Positions 28,738 through 36,366 of a stretch of DNA of 64,000 nucleotides are shown here, piece after piece; positions within the stretch are counted from its first letter, which is position 1, and each line of letters opens with the position of its first letter. The stretch comes from an uncultured Tenacibaculum sp. (GTDB lineage: Bacteria > Bacteroidota > Bacteroidia > Flavobacteriales > Flavobacteriaceae). The position numbers were made by a program, and so were the translations under genes. The notes beneath the pieces were generated by a model. It made no database searches. It had not been told where the DNA came from and worked only from the letters and a program-made list of their open reading frames with translations. Where the stretch lies: contig NZ_CANMAX010000013.1 in assembly GCF_947495995.1 (NCBI RefSeq), forward strand, positions 1-64,000, read 5' to 3'.

Positions 28738-29844
28738 TTAAATTCCTTCACTTTTATTGAATGAAACCATATTTTGTATCGTTAGCATGAATCGATCTAA
28801 AAGGAATCCAATAATTCCGATTACAAACATGGCTACAATGATTTTCGAATTAGAATCGTTTGCTCCGTTTTGAAATTCTTCCCATACAAAAAGACCTAAA
28901 CCTGGACTTTGAGCTAATAATTCAATAGCAATTAACACCATCCAAGCTACAGATAACGTGATACGTAAACCTGTAAAAATTAACGGTAAAGATGATGGTA
29001 AAATCACTTTAAATACTTTCTGTAACGGACCTAATTTTAAAACTTTAGCTACGTTGATATAATCTTTATCTACAGTAGAAACTCCAACAGCAGTATTTAC
29101 CAAAGTCGCCCACATTGCACACAAGCCAACACTTATAAATGAAATCACAAATGAATTATCTGTACTTGTACCAATTAATAATGTTTTAACAATCATAAAC
29201 ACTAATAGATACCACACAACTGGTGATACTGGCTTAAAAATCTGAATAAACCAATTGAAAGAATTTCTTAATTTATCACTTAATCCAATAACAATTCCGA
29301 TTGGCACTGCTATAAAAAAGGCTAATAAGAATCCTGCAAAAACAGTTTTAAGACTCGTAATTACAATATCAACAAAAGAAGGTCTTCCTGTGTACACTAT
29401 TGGATCTTTACCCGCTGCCACACGTTTCGCATTTACTGCTGCTGTTTTTTCTACAAAATCTTGTTTATCTTTTCTTATTACATAATGATCGTCGATTAGA
29501 GTTGTAATTGAACTCCATACTTGACTTGGTGAAGGCAAAGTGTTAGTTTGACATGTAGCATCTCCTGAAGCAAAACAAGATTTCAACGCAGCTGCTGCAG
29601 CTTCTCCTTGATCTGCTAAAGTTTTTTCTATTCTGTAATTTATTTCTCTTTGCTTTAATGCCTCAGCTCCAAGATGCCAAATCCCGATAAAAGCCACTAT
29701 AGAGGCGAAAGGAATAACTACTTTCTGTACTATAGATGAAAGATTAAAAGTTGGTCGTTTAATACTTACTTTGCTTAAAAGAGTTTTAATCGCTTTCAAC
29801 CATTTTGCTTCTGCTGGTTGATTCACTGTTACACTTTGCTTCAT
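28738..29844 (-). CDS. nrtB: Nitrate ABC transporter permease
   Basis: The 368-residue protein has a cytoplasmic N-terminus of about 43 residues and a membrane helix at about 45-65 (VVIPFASIVAFIGIWHLGA). A periplasmic stretch of about 90 residues follows with two Cys (near 90 and 98), then the five-helix BPD_transp_1 core from about 155. The EAA-type loop is near residue 270 (DYINVAKVLKLGPLQKVFKVILP). It is the membrane partner of the two ATPases and the NrtA lipoprotein. Longer than typical NrtB (about 275) because of the N-terminal extension and the large periplasmic insert. Start ATG 29844 is the first Met after the NrtA stop (27-bp gap). Confidence 0.88.
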   Translation of the reverse strand: MKQSVTVNQPAEAKWLKAIKTLLSKVSIKRPTFNLSSIVQKVVIPFASIVAFIGIWHLGAEALKQREINYRIEKTLADQGEAAAAALKSCFASGDATCQTNTLPSPSQVWSSITTLIDDHYVIRKDKQDFVEKTAAVNAKRVAAGKDPIVYTGRPSFVDIVITSLKTVFAGFLLAFFIAVPIGIVIGLSDKLRNSFNWFIQIFKPVSPVVWYLLVFMIVKTLLIGTSTDNSFVISFISVGLCAMWATLVNTAVGVSTVDKDYINVAKVLKLGPLQKVFKVILPSSLPLIFTGLRITLSVAWMVLIAIELLAQSPGLGLFVWEEFQNGANDSNSKIIVAMFVIGIIGFLLDRFMLTIQNMVSFNKSEGI

Positions 29845-29871
29845 GATCTATATGTTTTTTGAATTTTTATT

Positions 29872-31260
29872 TTACTTATCCTTGTTTCCTATTGAGAAAC
29901 TATTGATATATCCTAGAGGATCTTTAGCATCAAACTTTTTACCATCGATAAAGTCTGTAGTAGCAGGTTTGTAACCATCTGTTTGAGGAATATCTTCAGC
30001 AGGTATTTTTCCTTCTTTCACTAATAATTCAGCAGCTTTTTTCCAGATATCTGGTCTATAAATTTTCTGAATAGTTTCTGAATACCAATCAGCTGGTTTC
30101 GATTCAGGAATTTGCCCCCAACGACGCATTTGAGTTAAGAACCAAATTCCATCAGAATAGAAAGGATATGTTGCATGATATTTGTAAAATACGTTGAAAT
30201 CTGGCATTTGTCTTTTATCGCCTTTTTCAAACTCAAAAGTTCCTGTCATTGAATTTGCTAATACAGATTCTGGTGCTCCTACATACTGAGGTTTCGATAA
30301 TATTTTTACAGCTTCTGCTCTATTTTCTGGTTGATCTAACCATTTTCCTGCTCTTATTAAAGCTTTTGTAACGGCAGTTGCTGTATTTGGATTTTCTTCA
30401 ATAAATTTCTTTGTCATTACAAATACTTTTTCTGGATTGTTCTTCCAGATATCGTAGTTTGTAGTTACTGGCACACCTATTCCTTTAAATACTGCTTGTT
30501 GATTCCAAGGCTCTCCAACACAATATCCATAGATTGTTCCTGACTCTAAAGTTGCTGGCATTTGTGGCGGTGGAGTTACAGATAATAAAACCTCTGCATC
30601 AATTTGACCTTGTACGTTTTCAGCGGTATACATTCCTGGATGAATTCCTGCTGCTGCTAACCAATAACGGATTTCGTAATTATGAGTAGACACTGGAAAT
30701 ACCATTCCCATTTTAAATGCTCTTCCTGATTTTTTATACTCATCGATAACAGGCTTTAACGCTTCTGCTTTTATTGGGTGAACCGGTTTTCCTCCTTCAT
30801 CTTTAGGCACGTTAGGTTTCATTTTAGACCAAACATCGTTTGATACCGTAATACCATTTCCATTTAAATCCATAGAAAAAGTAGTTACTAATTCTGCTTG
30901 TCTACCAAAACCAGCTCCAGCTGCAATTGGCTGACCTGCTAACATGTGAGATCCATCTAATTGACCATCAATAACTCTATCTAAAACATTCTTCCAATTT
31001 GATTGCGCTTCAACAGAAACGAATAATCCTTCATCTTCGAAATATCCTTTTTCTTTAGCGATTGCCAAAGGAGCCATATCTGTTAATTTTATAAAACCAA
31101 AAGTTAACTGTGGCTTTTCTATTTCTAAACCACTAGTTTTTACTTCTTCTTTTACTGTCTCTTTTACTTCTTTCTTTTCTTTGCCCCCGCAAGAATTTAA
31201 TAGCATAGCTACAGCTATTAGTGAAAGTGTTTTATTTAGTATAGTTTTCATTTTTTTCAT
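29872..31260 (-). CDS. nrtA: Nitrate-binding lipoprotein of ABC transporter
   Basis: The 462-residue lipoprotein has lipobox LLNSC (Cys24) and the NrtA/CmpA/SsuA-like fold: LTFGFIKLTDMAPLAIAKEKGYF near residue 51, VSTHNYEIRYWLAAAGIHPG near 196, and GYCVGEPWNQQAV near 245. The last is the anion-binding signature of NrtA/CmpA. It captures nitrate (or nitrite) in the periplasm for NrtB. It is the first gene of the five-gene transport operon, behind a TATATTTG promoter element and the shared inverted repeat. Bicarbonate (CmpA) is the family alternative, but the neighbouring nitrate genes make nitrate far more likely. Confidence 0.9.
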   Translation of the reverse strand: MKKMKTILNKTLSLIAVAMLLNSCGGKEKKEVKETVKEEVKTSGLEIEKPQLTFGFIKLTDMAPLAIAKEKGYFEDEGLFVSVEAQSNWKNVLDRVIDGQLDGSHMLAGQPIAAGAGFGRQAELVTTFSMDLNGNGITVSNDVWSKMKPNVPKDEGGKPVHPIKAEALKPVIDEYKKSGRAFKMGMVFPVSTHNYEIRYWLAAAGIHPGMYTAENVQGQIDAEVLLSVTPPPQMPATLESGTIYGYCVGEPWNQQAVFKGIGVPVTTNYDIWKNNPEKVFVMTKKFIEENPNTATAVTKALIRAGKWLDQPENRAEAVKILSKPQYVGAPESVLANSMTGTFEFEKGDKRQMPDFNVFYKYHATYPFYSDGIWFLTQMRRWGQIPESKPADWYSETIQKIYRPDIWKKAAELLVKEGKIPAEDIPQTDGYKPATTDFIDGKKFDAKDPLGYINSFSIGNKDK

Positions 31261-31273
31261 TGATGATCTTTTA

Positions 31274-31305
31274 TACGTATTAATACTTAGTTTTAAACAA
31301 ATATA
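31274..31305 (-). promoter_or_regulatory. nrtA promoter with overlapping Crp/Fnr-type operator
   Basis: On the minus strand a -7 element TATATTTG (31298-31305) is followed 8 bp later by TAAGTA-TTAA-TACGTA (31274-31289), ending 13 bp before the nrtA ATG. The repeat would cover the transcription start. The nasA promoter has nearly the same layout. Confidence 0.6.
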
Positions 31306-31409
31306 TAAGTACTAATTCATATACCTTATGACATATACCATAGCATAATATCTTTTTAAACCATAAATAAAACTGCGAAAAAACAGGTTTTGAATTAAAC
31401 CTTAGAAAA

Positions 31410-31440
31410 TACGTAGTTTACAAGGCTTTAAAACTACGTA
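31410..31440. repeat. 10-bp inverted repeat containing TACGTA
   Basis: TACGTAGTTT and AAACTACGTA are separated by 11 bp. It lies between the FNR-like gene terminator and the nrtA promoter and uses the same TACGTA core as the operators, with a longer centre. It may be an upstream regulator site or an RNA hairpin. Confidence 0.5.
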
Positions 31441-31444
31441 CAAA

Positions 31445-31473
31445 TAAAAAATACTGCTAACCAAAGTAAGCAG
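31445..31473 (-). terminator. Terminator of the FNR-like gene
   Basis: On the minus strand CTGCTTAC-TTTG-GTTAGCAG forms an 8-bp stem with one mismatch, followed by TATTTTTT, about 35 bp after the stop codon. It separates the regulator from the nrt operon. Confidence 0.82.
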
Positions 31474-31507
31474 CATTTTCATTTTTCATAATAAAATACG
31501 TTTATAA

Positions 31508-32239
31508 TTAACTATCTAAGAAAAAGTTATGCTGACTAATTTCAGCTTTTAAACCTTCTACATCTAGAATACTTATTTTTTTACCTCTAGCACCTATCAG
31601 TCCTTCTTTTTTTAAACTAGAAAAAGTACGTATAACTTGCTCTTCTGTAGTTCCAGCATAATCTGCATACTCTTTTCGTGTTAATAATAAGTTTAAATAT
31701 CCTCCAGTGGTACCAAACTTTCTGTTTATATATAATAAAGTATCTATAACTCTTTCTCTTACTGTCATTTGAGAAATTGTTTTTACTTTACTTTCACTTC
31801 TATTTAATTCATTTGCATAAAATAACATCATATCATAAGATAACTTAGCACTACTTAATAATGCTTCTTGTAAATGTTCTTTAGAAAAATAGCAAAGTAA
31901 AATATCTTCTAACGCAACTGCTCCGATTGGATAAGACTCTTCAGTTCCAAATCCACGATGCCCAACTACTTCTCCGTCTTTTGCAAATCGTACAATTTGT
32001 TCTTTACCATTAATTCCTGTTCTAAAAACCTTCGCTGTACCTTCTAAAATGATAAATAATCCGTTTACCATGGCTCCTTCCATAATAAACTGCTGGCCTT
32101 TTTTACATCGTAAAAGTTTTTTGTTTTCTACAAACTTAGATACATTTTGATTTTTACGATTTCTATAAATTAAACAGTTTGTATTTAAACAATTATTACA
32201 CGAATAATTCGAATTAGTGATGTTGTTTTTTGTACTCAA
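31508..32239 (-). CDS. FNR-like Crp/Fnr-family regulator
   Basis: The 243-residue protein has a Cys-rich N-terminus, Cys14-x2-Cys17-x4-Cys22, and Cys116 in the sensor domain. This spacing mirrors the [4Fe-4S] ligands of E. coli FNR (20, 23, 29, 122). A cyclic-nucleotide-binding-like beta-roll spans about 35-125, the dimer helix about 128-165, and the HTH about 170-225. The recognition helix reads TTEEQVIRT, so Glu200 and Arg204 take the places of the FNR residues Glu209 and Arg213. The start is TTG at 32237-32239; no ATG, GTG or other TTG follows the upstream in-frame stop. Placed between the nitrate transport and Mo-cofactor genes, it is the probable master regulator of the island and may sense oxygen or NO. 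Confidence 0.85.
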   Translation of the reverse strand: MSTKNNITNSNYSCNNCLNTNCLIYRNRKNQNVSKFVENKKLLRCKKGQQFIMEGAMVNGLFIILEGTAKVFRTGINGKEQIVRFAKDGEVVGHRGFGTEESYPIGAVALEDILLCYFSKEHLQEALLSSAKLSYDMMLFYANELNRSESKVKTISQMTVRERVIDTLLYINRKFGTTGGYLNLLLTRKEYADYAGTTEEQVIRTFSSLKKEGLIGARGKKISILDVEGLKAEISQHNFFLDS

Positions 32240-32262
32240 AAGCTAAAATTAAGTGTGGAAAT

Positions 32263-32278
32263 TACGTAATAATACTTG
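32263..32278 (-). promoter_or_regulatory. Putative operator before the FNR-like gene
   Basis: On the minus strand CAAGTA-TTAT-TACGTA lies 23 bp before the TTG start, just after a -7-like TTATTTTG. It matches the repeat found before nirB, nrtA and nasA at most positions and suggests autoregulation. Confidence 0.5.
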
Positions 32279-32460
32279 TTCAAAATAATCTGATTTTCAT
32301 TTTTCTCAAATTGTTAAAATATGGGATGTATATTTTTAAAAATTCATTTTGAAATAGCCTTTTTTATGATATTAACAGTTCTAAAAAATAACTTTTAACC
32401 TATTAAAAATTAACCATCTATTTTCATTATGTTTATAAAGATATAACGAAAATAAAAATT

Positions 32461-33639
32461 ATGATCTCTGTTGAAGAAGCCATAGAAACCATCAAAAAGA
32501 ATAGTATTTCTAATGAAATTAATATTGAAAAAAAACTAGAAAAAGCAGATGGTTATTTATTAGCAGAAGACATATATGCTCCAATTAATTTACCCCCATT
32601 TAGACAATCTGCCATGGATGGTTACGGAATACATATTCATAAAGAAAAAGAGTATACGATAATTGGCGAAATAAAGGCTGGTGACAAACATAATTATCAA
32701 CTTAAAAAAGGAGAAGCCATTAAAATTCTTACCGGTGCTCCTGTTCCTGAAGATGTAGATACTGTTATAATGCAGGAAAATACAATGGTTACAAATACTA
32801 CTGTAGAAATTAAAGAAACTATTATTCCGAATAAAAATATTAGACCTATTGGAGAGCAGATTAAAGTAGGTGAAATTGCGTTAAAAAAAAATACGAAGAT
32901 TAATCCAGCTGTTGTTGGTTTTCTATACTCTTTAGGAATTGATACTGTAAAAGTGATTAAAAAACCTAGTATTGGGATTATTTCTACAGGGAATGAATTA
33001 ATTGCGCCAGGACTTCCGCTATCATATGGCGAAATTTATGAAAGTAACTCTAAAATGTTGCTTAGTGCATTGTATAATTTGAAAATATATGATGTTACTA
33101 TTTATAAAATCAAGGATAATTATGAGGATACAGTTTCTACGATAGCAAACGCTATTAAAGAACATGATATCGTTTTAATTTCCGGCGGCATTTCTGTTGG
33201 AAAATATGATTTTGTTTACAGAGCTTTACAAGATTTAGAGGTTAACGAATTGTTTTATAAAGTAAATCAGAAACCTGGTAAACCTTTGTTTTATGGTAAA
33301 AAAAATGAAACTCAAATATTTGGATTACCTGGAAATCCTGCTGCTGCTTTAATCTGCTTTTACAGCTATGTTTATATCTCTTTACAATCTTTCTTTGGAA
33401 AATCTGAAACTGAATTGAAAAGAGTTCAGGCTATAGCATTAGATTCTTACAAAGAAAAAAGAGAACGATCGGTTTTCTTAAAAGCATTTTATGAAAGTGG
33501 TAATGTACGTGTTTTAGAAAGTCAGAATTCTTCTATGTTGCAATCCTTCACTACTAGCAATGCACTTATTTATTTACCAAGTAATAGAAACGAAATTAAA
33601 ATCAATGACACTGTAACAGTCATTTTACTTCCTTTTTAA
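32461..33639 (+). CDS. moeA: Molybdopterin molybdenumtransferase
   Basis: The 392-residue protein shows the MoeA pattern: FRQSAMDGYGI near residue 50, LTGAPVP near 90, then GIISTGNEL, ESNSKML, ISGGISVGKYDF near 240 and LPGNPAAALICF near 285. It inserts molybdate into adenylated molybdopterin in the cytoplasm, the last step before nucleotide attachment. It starts the operon moeA-modE-like-mobA, with one base between its stop and the next ATG. The operon is divergent from the FNR-like gene across a 221-bp gap. Its product is needed for the Mo enzyme NasA encoded at 36363. Confidence 0.94.
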   Translation: MISVEEAIETIKKNSISNEINIEKKLEKADGYLLAEDIYAPINLPPFRQSAMDGYGIHIHKEKEYTIIGEIKAGDKHNYQLKKGEAIKILTGAPVPEDVDTVIMQENTMVTNTTVEIKETIIPNKNIRPIGEQIKVGEIALKKNTKINPAVVGFLYSLGIDTVKVIKKPSIGIISTGNELIAPGLPLSYGEIYESNSKMLLSALYNLKIYDVTIYKIKDNYEDTVSTIANAIKEHDIVLISGGISVGKYDFVYRALQDLEVNELFYKVNQKPGKPLFYGKKNETQIFGLPGNPAAALICFYSYVYISLQSFFGKSETELKRVQAIALDSYKEKRERSVFLKAFYESGNVRVLESQNSSMLQSFTTSNALIYLPSNRNEIKINDTVTVILLPF

Positions 33640-33640
33640 A

Positions 33641-33982
33641 ATGAATTATAAAATTAAAAGCAGAATTTGGATTGAAGTCGATAATCATGTGTTTTTAGGT
33701 GAAGGCAGAATACAACTTTTAAAAGCTGTAGATCAAGAAGGTTCATTATCAAAAGCCGCTAAATCTTTGAATTTATCTTATAAAAAAGCATGGCATTTGT
33801 TAAACTCTATGAACTCATCAGGAAAAGAACCTGTGACTACAAACACTATTGGTGGTAAAGGCGGTGGCGGCACTTTACTTACAGAATATGGGAGAAAACT
33901 AATTGATACTTTCGACACTATTAATAAAAACTGTTGGGCATTTCTGGATCAGGAATTAGAACATCTTAAAAAGTTATCATGA
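33641..33982 (+). CDS. ModE-like winged-helix regulator (DNA-binding domain only)
   Basis: The 113-residue protein is the N-terminal LysR/ModE-type winged-helix domain: GRIQLLKAVDQEGSLSKAAKSL, then LSYKKAWHLLNSMN as recognition helix, then the glycine-rich wing GGKGGGGTLLTEYG. It lacks the C-terminal molybdate-binding (MOP/TOBE) domains of full ModE, a known short form. It sits between moeA and mobA and overlaps mobA by 4 bp (ATGA). Likely it links Mo-cofactor genes to Mo supply, but without a ligand domain how it senses molybdate is unclear. Confidence 0.85.
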   Translation: MNYKIKSRIWIEVDNHVFLGEGRIQLLKAVDQEGSLSKAAKSLNLSYKKAWHLLNSMNSSGKEPVTTNTIGGKGGGGTLLTEYGRKLIDTFDTINKNCWAFLDQELEHLKKLS

Positions 33983-34560
33983 AAAATAGTATTACTGGAA
34001 TTATTTTATCTGGAGGAAAAAGTTCTAGAATGGGAAGTGATAAAAGTGAACTAAAATTTCGTAATCAAACCTTTATAAAACACAGCATTAAAGCTCTTGA
34101 AGGAATTACATCTGATATTATTATTGTTTCAAATAATGAAAAACATGATTCTTTAGGTTATACAAGAATTAATGATGTTATAACTGATTTTGGTCCTGTT
34201 GCTGGGATTTACTCTGGTCTATTTAATTCTAAAACAACTTACAATATTGTATTAAGCTGTGATATTCCCTTAATAAATACTTCTACTTTACAACAATTGA
34301 TTAATGCTATTGATGGTAAGTCTGATATTATTCAGTTTGAATATCAAAATAAAACTACTCCTTTGATCGCTTTGTACACTAAAAACTGTCTTTCAAAATT
34401 TAAACATGCTTTAGAGAATAAGGTTCATAGACTTCAATCTGTAGTAAATACTTGTAATCCTAAAAACATATTACTTTCAGAAAAAGATGCTACTCATATT
34501 CAAAATATAAATACTCAGGAAGATTTAAAAGCAATAAAAGAAACCTTTGAAGAAAACTAA
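33979..34560 (+). CDS. mobA: Molybdenum cofactor guanylyltransferase
   Basis: The 193-residue nucleotidyltransferase has the signature GIILSGGKSSRMGSDKSE at the N-terminus and the metal-binding SCDIPLI near residue 95. It attaches GMP to molybdopterin to make the bis-MGD form used by nitrate reductases of the DMSO reductase family such as NasA here. It is the last gene of the operon, with its ATG overlapping the preceding stop, and is followed directly by a strong hairpin. Confidence 0.92.
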   Translation: MKNSITGIILSGGKSSRMGSDKSELKFRNQTFIKHSIKALEGITSDIIIVSNNEKHDSLGYTRINDVITDFGPVAGIYSGLFNSKTTYNIVLSCDIPLINTSTLQQLINAIDGKSDIIQFEYQNKTTPLIALYTKNCLSKFKHALENKVHRLQSVVNTCNPKNILLSEKDATHIQNINTQEDLKAIKETFEEN

Positions 34561-34592
34561 AATGGGAATATTCTTTATCGAATATTCCCATT
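34561..34592. terminator. Strong hairpin after mobA
   Basis: A perfect 13-bp stem (AATGGGAATATTC / GAATATTCCCATT) with loop TTTATC starts right after the mobA stop. It lacks a long T-run on either side, so it may work as a bidirectional stop or an mRNA 3'-end stabiliser. Confidence 0.7.
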
Positions 34593-34688
34593 ATATAGTA
34601 ATTTTTATAAACTGTGTTGTATTGATAGTTCTAACTTTGAAATGTTTTCAGTTTAATTTCAATTAGAGTATACATTGTTTATTTACTA

Positions 34689-34850
34689 TTAAAGAAAAAC
34701 GCATCTATTATTGATACATCTAACTGCAAAATCTACGAAGAAACAGTCTCTTCTAGTTTGACAACCGATAGGAAAACGTAATCCTCCGTTTACTGATTTT
34801 TGCTCTTCTTTAGTAAGTGATTTCCCTAATTGATTTACTTTTTTTAACAT
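34689..34850 (-). CDS. Orphan double-Gly leader peptide (RiPP/bacteriocin-like precursor)
   Basis: The 53-residue peptide starts MLKKVNQLGKSLTKEEQKSVNGG. The leader, with LTKEEQ and a Gly22-Gly23 end, is the typical Bacteroidota double-Gly leader of natural-product or bacteriocin-like precursors, which C39-type peptidase transporters cleave. The remaining 30 residues are basic, aromatic and contain four Cys (30, 36, 45, 50), which could form disulfides or thioether links. No transporter or modification enzyme is encoded nearby, so any processing would be in trans. A TTG-N19-TATTTTAG promoter-like pair can be seen upstream on the minus strand. The gene call is good; an antimicrobial or signalling role is inference. 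Confidence 0.75.
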   Translation of the reverse strand: MLKKVNQLGKSLTKEEQKSVNGGLRFPIGCQTRRDCFFVDFAVRCINNRCVFL

Positions 34851-34935
34851 ATTCTTAGATTTTAAAGGTTAATGATACTAAAATAGCAAAAAAATCAACA
34901 AAAACAATCTTCACTCAATTGAATTTCAATTTTAT

Positions 34936-36366
34936 TTATTTTACTAAAATTCTCTTTTTAAAACTACTCTTTGGAGCTTCACAAGTTGAGCATACATAGG
35001 TAGATGGCAAATCTTTGAACAATGTATTAGGTAAAATATTTTGTGCAATGTCTCCGTATACATCGTTGTATACTGTATCACAACATTCGCACTGGTAAAT
35101 TTCTTCCTCTTCTTTAGCCTTTTTACTTGAGGATTTCGCTGAACTAGCTTCTTTTTCTGTTCCTAATTGTTCGAAATACAACTTACTCAATTCCATTAGT
35201 AAGCCAGGTAATTCGACCTTATCTACATCCTGAACATACATGATATATTCTTGTGTGTTAGGATCGAAATTTTTGGCAAACAGTAAATTGTAAGTGTCTC
35301 GAATCACAAAATCTCCAACCACTTCTGGTTGTTTGTTTTTCTCAATAACTATGGCAGTGAATCGATACGGATTGTTAATGTAATTGGTAATACCGAAGGT
35401 AAGTCCGTAAGTACTAATATCATTTTGATCGAAATTAGAAACTAAATATCGTTTTAAACTTAACGCCTCTTTATCTGCTACTGGTAAATGCCAATTTAAC
35501 TCTAACATCGAATGTCGAACATTAATTCCAAATCGACCTAAAAATTTTTCCCAGTCTAATTTAGATGCTACGGGAATACCTTTTACAATAAAAGATTTCC
35601 ATGGTGTAAGTGATATTTTACCAATTTTATTCTCGTTACATAAATCACACATACTTTTTAAAAAAGTTGTGTCGTATAAGTTATTTCTCCAATATAATCC
35701 CAACCAATATTTATCACCTCTTCTATTCATTCCTTCGTAATATGGAAAAGGATGAAAAGGAACTTCTAAAGGTTTATCTACAGTTCTATTATTAGTTTCA
35801 ACAGCATCGTTAACCAATTCGAAAACCGTGTCTATATTTTCTGGTTCTTCTATTAAAATATCTTCAATAGCTTTTGCTACTTTATGTAAATCCCAACTAT
35901 AAATTAAAGCCGGATACATTTTTGTTTTTCTCCAATTTGGTAAACGCAAATACAAATACCAATAATCTTCATTTTCTGAAGCAATAAAGTTTATGTTTCC
36001 TGTATATAATGGAACCAAACGTTGTTTCGGATCTGTAATGTTAATCCTTAATTTAGGATTGTATTTAAACTGTTCTAGAATGTACAAATATCGAGAACTA
36101 ATTAACCAAGATGTATTATGAAACAAATCAGAAGAAACATATGACGACATTATATTCTGAATAGGTTCTTTACTCGGATCTACAACTTGTAAAGACGGAT
36201 TTTGTTCTAGTATTTCTTGATCAATCTTCTTTGGGAAGATAATATCTTGACGAGAACCAAATGAAATTTCTTTCATTCCCATTGCCTCAGCAACTTCACA
36301 AATATTTTTTAATTCACCTGGAGAAAGTACTCCACCACTTATTAATATTCTGTTTAATTCTCTCAT
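34936..36366 (-). CDS. Rubredoxin-tailed, NIR/SIR-related partner of nitrate reductase
   Basis: The 476-residue protein has an N-terminal ferredoxin-like half-domain reminiscent of nitrite/sulfite reductases (ISGGVLSPGELKNICEVAEAMG) and a long middle region. The C-terminal rubredoxin (about 425-476) has both Cys pairs, CECC and CSTC, for a single iron. The Cys quartet that would hold sirohaem-[4Fe-4S] is absent: before the rubredoxin only ICEV and MCDLC contain Cys. So it is unlikely to be a nitrite reductase and more likely carries electrons. Its start overlaps the nasA stop by 4 bp (ATGA), which implies tight coupling and perhaps a complex with NasA. Confidence 0.75.
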   Translation of the reverse strand: MRELNRILISGGVLSPGELKNICEVAEAMGMKEISFGSRQDIIFPKKIDQEILEQNPSLQVVDPSKEPIQNIMSSYVSSDLFHNTSWLISSRYLYILEQFKYNPKLRINITDPKQRLVPLYTGNINFIASENEDYWYLYLRLPNWRKTKMYPALIYSWDLHKVAKAIEDILIEEPENIDTVFELVNDAVETNNRTVDKPLEVPFHPFPYYEGMNRRGDKYWLGLYWRNNLYDTTFLKSMCDLCNENKIGKISLTPWKSFIVKGIPVASKLDWEKFLGRFGINVRHSMLELNWHLPVADKEALSLKRYLVSNFDQNDISTYGLTFGITNYINNPYRFTAIVIEKNKQPEVVGDFVIRDTYNLLFAKNFDPNTQEYIMYVQDVDKVELPGLLMELSKLYFEQLGTEKEASSAKSSSKKAKEEEEIYQCECCDTVYNDVYGDIAQNILPNTLFKDLPSTYVCSTCEAPKSSFKKRILVK

